Positions 61,412-64,000 of a DNA stretch of 64,000 nt are shown piece after piece. The stretch's first letter is position 1; every line of letters starts with the position of its first letter. Origin of the DNA: Streptomyces chartreusis NRRL 3882 (lineage in GTDB: Bacteria > Actinomycetota > Actinomycetes > Streptomycetales > Streptomycetaceae); contig NZ_LT963352.1 of the NCBI RefSeq assembly GCF_900236475.1, positions 8,093,001 to 8,157,000 of the forward strand, given 5' to 3'. The notes under the pieces are model-generated. The model was not told the origin of the DNA and searched no databases. It saw nothing but the letters and a program-made list of their open reading frames with translations. The position numbers were made by a program, and so were the translations under genes.

Positions 61412-62563
61412 TCACCCGCGTGCGGGGCTCGTCTCGCGGACGGCGTTCCGTTCCCGTGCCTGCTGATCGGCGTCCCGGCGGAACGCCCACGCCATGTCGG
61501 GCTCCACCACCCAGCGGAACAGCCGCCGCACCGGCGGGGTGCACAGCGCGGTCACGAGCACCGCGGCGAAGGCCGTCACCACGACCACGCCCACGGGCCG
61601 GTGGACCCAGTCCGGCTCGTACCAGCCCCAGAACTTGGACCCCTGGGCGACGAAGCCGTGCAGCAGGTAGCCGTACAGGGTCCCCGCGCCCAGCACCGTG
61701 AACCACGCCCGGCGCCCGGGCACCCAGGCGAGGAAGCAGGCCACCAGGACCAGCGAACAGCCGAAGGTCACCAGCGTCATCACGGGCCCGTACCAGGCGG
61801 GCGCGGCGAGTTCCTCGGCGCTGTCGCGGTGGTAGAACCAGGCGCCGGTCATCCGCGGGACCGCCCAGTAGGCCACGACGACCGCGGCGGCGAAGACCGG
61901 CACGGCCAGCACCCGCACCGAGCGGCGGCGCACCAGCCGGAAGTGCTCCGGCTTCAGCAGCAGACCGAGGACGAAGTACGGCAGGAACTGCAGGGTGCGT
62001 TGCAGGTCGAGATCGTTGCCGACGGACGACGAGAGCGTCGCCAGCATCGCGATGACGAGGGCGACCGGCAGCGGCCACCGCACACGCCGCCACACCGGCG
62101 TCGTCAGCCGCCAGATGAACAGCGCCGCCAGGAACCACGTCAGATACAGCGGATCGAGCAGGCTGACGGGCCGGTCGGGCTCCTGGTCCGTCCAGCGCGT
62201 GAACAGCGTGTACGCCGTCTCGAAGACGACATACGGCACTGCGAGCCCGGTGACCAGACGCCTGATCCGCCCCGGGCTCGCGTCGAAGGAGCGCGAGAAG
62301 TAGCCGGAGATGACGATGAACGCCGGCATGTGGAAGGCGTAGACGACCATGTAGAGCGCGCTGACCGCCCGGCTGCCGTCCCGCAACGGCTCCCAGGCGT
62401 GCCCGATCGCCACCAGCACGATCGCCAGGTACTTGGCGTTGTCGTAGAACGCGTCGCGCTGCCCGGCCTGCTTCGGCGGGGCAGCGGCCTCGTGTGACGT
62501 GCTCGCCCCGGTCCCGCCGCCCGGGCTCGCCGCGGCCCGCATGCGCAGGGTGTCCTCGCTCAT
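61412..62563 (-). CDS. acyltransferase 3 family membrane protein
   Basis: A 383-residue integral membrane acyltransferase (AFYDNAKYLAIVLVAIGHAWEPL with the key His; ALYMVVYAFHMPAFIVISGYFSRSF; YLTWFLAALFIWRLTTP). About ten helices follow a disordered Ala/Gly N-terminus. ATG 62563 follows GGGAGG. It resembles OafA-type and fucose 4-O-acetylase-like proteins that acylate sugars; the acceptor is unknown. It converges on the alpha-galactosidase gene. No obvious co-transcribed partner. Confidence 0.87.
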   Translation of the reverse strand: MSEDTLRMRAAASPGGGTGASTSHEAAAPPKQAGQRDAFYDNAKYLAIVLVAIGHAWEPLRDGSRAVSALYMVVYAFHMPAFIVISGYFSRSFDASPGRIRRLVTGLAVPYVVFETAYTLFTRWTDQEPDRPVSLLDPLYLTWFLAALFIWRLTTPVWRRVRWPLPVALVIAMLATLSSSVGNDLDLQRTLQFLPYFVLGLLLKPEHFRLVRRRSVRVLAVPVFAAAVVVAYWAVPRMTGAWFYHRDSAEELAAPAWYGPVMTLVTFGCSLVLVACFLAWVPGRRAWFTVLGAGTLYGYLLHGFVAQGSKFWGWYEPDWVHRPVGVVVVTAFAAVLVTALCTPPVRRLFRWVVEPDMAWAFRRDADQQARERNAVRETSPARG

Positions 62564-62804
62564 CACGCCTCCCGCGCACGGTGCGGTGAAACGGGACGGG
62601 CGCATACGCGTCTGGCCGGGGGGACGGCTGCGGGGTGCCGGTGCGACATCCCCGCCGCCTCACCACAACGGCGTGGCGTAAACCGCTTTCTGGTGTGGAT
62701 GTAGCGCGGATCACACCCAGGGGGCGATGTCGCCGTGCCGGACGGTGACGGTGCCGGCGCGCCCGCCGGTCGGGAGCGCACCGGCACTGTCGCACACCAC
62801 CCGG
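62564..62804. other. intergenic region between mannanase and acyltransferase
   Basis: A 240-base gap that holds the mannanase 3' untranslated region and the acyltransferase promoter. AAACCGCTTT around 62679-62688 lies in the most A/T-rich part and may belong to a promoter or operator. No TGTGACCGGTCACA copy was found here. Confidence 0.35.
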
Positions 62805-64000
62805 TCAGCTCACCGAGCAGGCCGCGCCGTTCAGCGTGAACGCCGTCGGGCTGGGGTTCGTCGTCGCCCGGGAGGCGGTGAAGCCCAGGGTGACCGATCC
62901 CGCGGCCGGGATCGTCGCGGTGTACGAGGCGGCCGCCACGCTGACCTCGGAGCCGCTCTGCGTCGCCGTGCCGCCCCAGAGGTTGGTGATGCGCTGGCTG
63001 TCCGGGAAGGTCCAGCGCAGCGTCCAGCCGTTGATCGCCGACGTGCCGGTGTTGCGCAGGGTGATCTCGCCCTGGAAGCCGCCGGGCCAGCTGCTCGTCA
63101 CCCGGTAGCCGACGCCGCAGGACGACGCCGAGCCGCCGGAGGACGTCGTGAACGTCACCGTGGCCGAGCGGGGCGAACGGTTGCCGGCGGCGTCACGGGC
63201 GTAGACGGCGAAGGTGTAGGAGGTGGCGGGGGACAGGCCGGTGAGGGTGGCGGTCGTGGTGGTCGTGCTGGTGGCGACCGTCTCGCTGCCGCCGCCGACC
63301 CGGACGACGTCGTAGCCGGTGACGCCGGTCGCGTCGGTCGCGGCGGACCACTTCAGGGTGGCGGACGAGGAGGTCACCCCCGAGACGGCCGGGGTGCCGG
63401 GGGCCGTCGGGGGAGTGGTGTCACCTCCGCCGGAGGAGTAGATCGCGGCCTCCTTGGCGGTGGCGGCGATGCCGTTCGCGCCGTTGAAGAGCCGCTGCCC
63501 CCAGCTGGTGAGCTGGTTGGGGTCGAAGTTCGTGACCATGTCCAGGTACTCGACGCCGCCGCCGTTGCCGCTCCAGGACCAGCCGAGGTAGCCCAGGCGG
63601 AGCTGCTGGGCGACGGCCAGGATGGTGTCCTCGTCGGGGTTGCCGTCCGAGTGGTCGTGGCCGAACTCGCCGACGACGATGGGGAGTTTCGCCGTGACGA
63701 AGCGGTTCAGATAGTCGGTGATCTCGGCGGCCGTGTCGAAGACGCCGTACATGTGGATCGAGAAGATCGTGTTGGCGTCCGGGTCCGCGGCGAAGACCGA
63801 GGCGGCGTTGTCCCGCATGGTGAACGCCCAGTCCTGGCCCCAGTTGGGCGCGTCGACCATGATCGTGTGGTCGAACCCCGCGGTGCGCAGCTTCTGGATC
63901 GCCGCCTTCGTATCGGCCGTCCAGCTCGTGTAGTTGGTGTTGCCGTACGGCTCGTTGCCGATGTTGACGATGACGTAGTCCTCCTGACCGGTCAGCGCGC
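62805..64000 (-). CDS. mannan endo-1,4-beta-mannosidase (GH5_8) with FN3 and CBM2, 3' part
   Basis: Runs off the right edge, so the start and signal peptide are not visible. The GH5 subfamily 8 barrel is clear: DYVIVNIGNEPYGNTNYTSW (acid/base Glu), HTIMVDAPNWGQDW, IFSIHMYGVFDTAAEITDYLNRF, PIVVGEFG (nucleophile Glu), LGYLGWSWSGN, LTSWGQRLFNGANGI. A Ser/Gly/Thr/Pro linker then joins an FN3 module (PPTAPGTPAVSGVTSSSATLKW) to a C-terminal CBM2 (CGVGYRVTSSWPGGFQGEITLRN ... NGAACSVS) that binds cellulose or mannan. It closely resembles S. lividans mannanase. It fits with the alpha-galactosidase nearby in galactomannan breakdown. Confidence 0.9.
   Translation of the reverse strand, partial: ALTGQEDYVIVNIGNEPYGNTNYTSWTADTKAAIQKLRTAGFDHTIMVDAPNWGQDWAFTMRDNAASVFAADPDANTIFSIHMYGVFDTAAEITDYLNRFVTAKLPIVVGEFGHDHSDGNPDEDTILAVAQQLRLGYLGWSWSGNGGGVEYLDMVTNFDPNQLTSWGQRLFNGANGIAATAKEAAIYSSGGGDTTPPTAPGTPAVSGVTSSSATLKWSAATDATGVTGYDVVRVGGGSETVATSTTTTTATLTGLSPATSYTFAVYARDAAGNRSPRSATVTFTTSSGGSASSCGVGYRVTSSWPGGFQGEITLRNTGTSAINGWTLRWTFPDSQRITNLWGGTATQSGSEVSVAAASYTATIPAAGSVTLGFTASRATTNPSPTAFTLNGAACSVS

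Overview
The window is chromosomal DNA of a Streptomyces-type actinomycete. The signs are very high GC with strong G/C at third codon positions, many GTG starts (one TTG), lineage-typical families (DUF3040, DUF6332, class F sortase, deazaflavin-dependent oxidoreductase), secreted modular carbohydrate enzymes, and sugar ABC operons that lack their own ATPase. No rRNA, tRNA, CRISPR array, prophage or large secondary-metabolite cluster was seen. 

Layout. 1-2.7 kb: the 3' end of a UvrA-like ABC protein, three small ORFs, and a P-loop kinase/Nudix fusion. 3.0-9.1 kb: a five-gene dipeptide/oligopeptide ABC importer, with a strong hairpin after the binding-protein gene. 9.1-13.0 kb: metallo-beta-lactamase fold hydrolase, M20 dipeptidase, geranylgeranyl-reductase-like flavoprotein and a deazaflavin-dependent oxidoreductase. 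The last is divergent from a TetR regulator across a promoter built of roughly 19-bp repeats. 14-16 kb: a NarL-type two-component system. 16.3-18.3 kb: an MFS exporter/MarR divergon with a composite palindrome between the genes. 18.3-29.9 kb: miscellaneous metabolism (mycothiol-dependent isomerase-like enzyme, SDR, two MFS transporters, GCS2-type ligase, Gfo/Idh/MocA plus ThuA pair, methyltransferase/MerR divergon, GT39 glycosyltransferase). 

29.97-35.96 kb is a decayed stretch. It holds an IS5-type transposase remnant, a frameshifted GT51 transglycosylase, a frameshifted and internally deleted UDP-galactopyranose mutase, and a frameshifted unknown gene. Apparently intact acyltransferase, L,D-transpeptidase and DUF402 genes lie among them. 

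36.1-45.2 kb: an exported beta-carbonic anhydrase, then a probable sugar unit made of a LacI regulator, a cytoplasmic GH106-like hydrolase, an MFS transporter and an arabinose/fucose-isomerase-like protein. Three intergenic sites sharing AACGTTTTT tie these together. A MITE-like element sits exactly in the shared stop codons of the LacI and GH106-like genes. 45.4-52 kb: a CPA2 antiporter, DUF3040 protein, His-rich repeat surface protein next to a class F sortase, HtpG, and a TatA-like protein. 52.3-64 kb: a second carbohydrate locus with a LacI regulator, sugar ABC importer, secreted multi-module glycosidase, GH36 alpha-galactosidase, acyltransferase and the 3' end of a GH5_8 mannanase with FN3 and CBM2 modules. 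Together these suggest use of galactomannan or galactosides.
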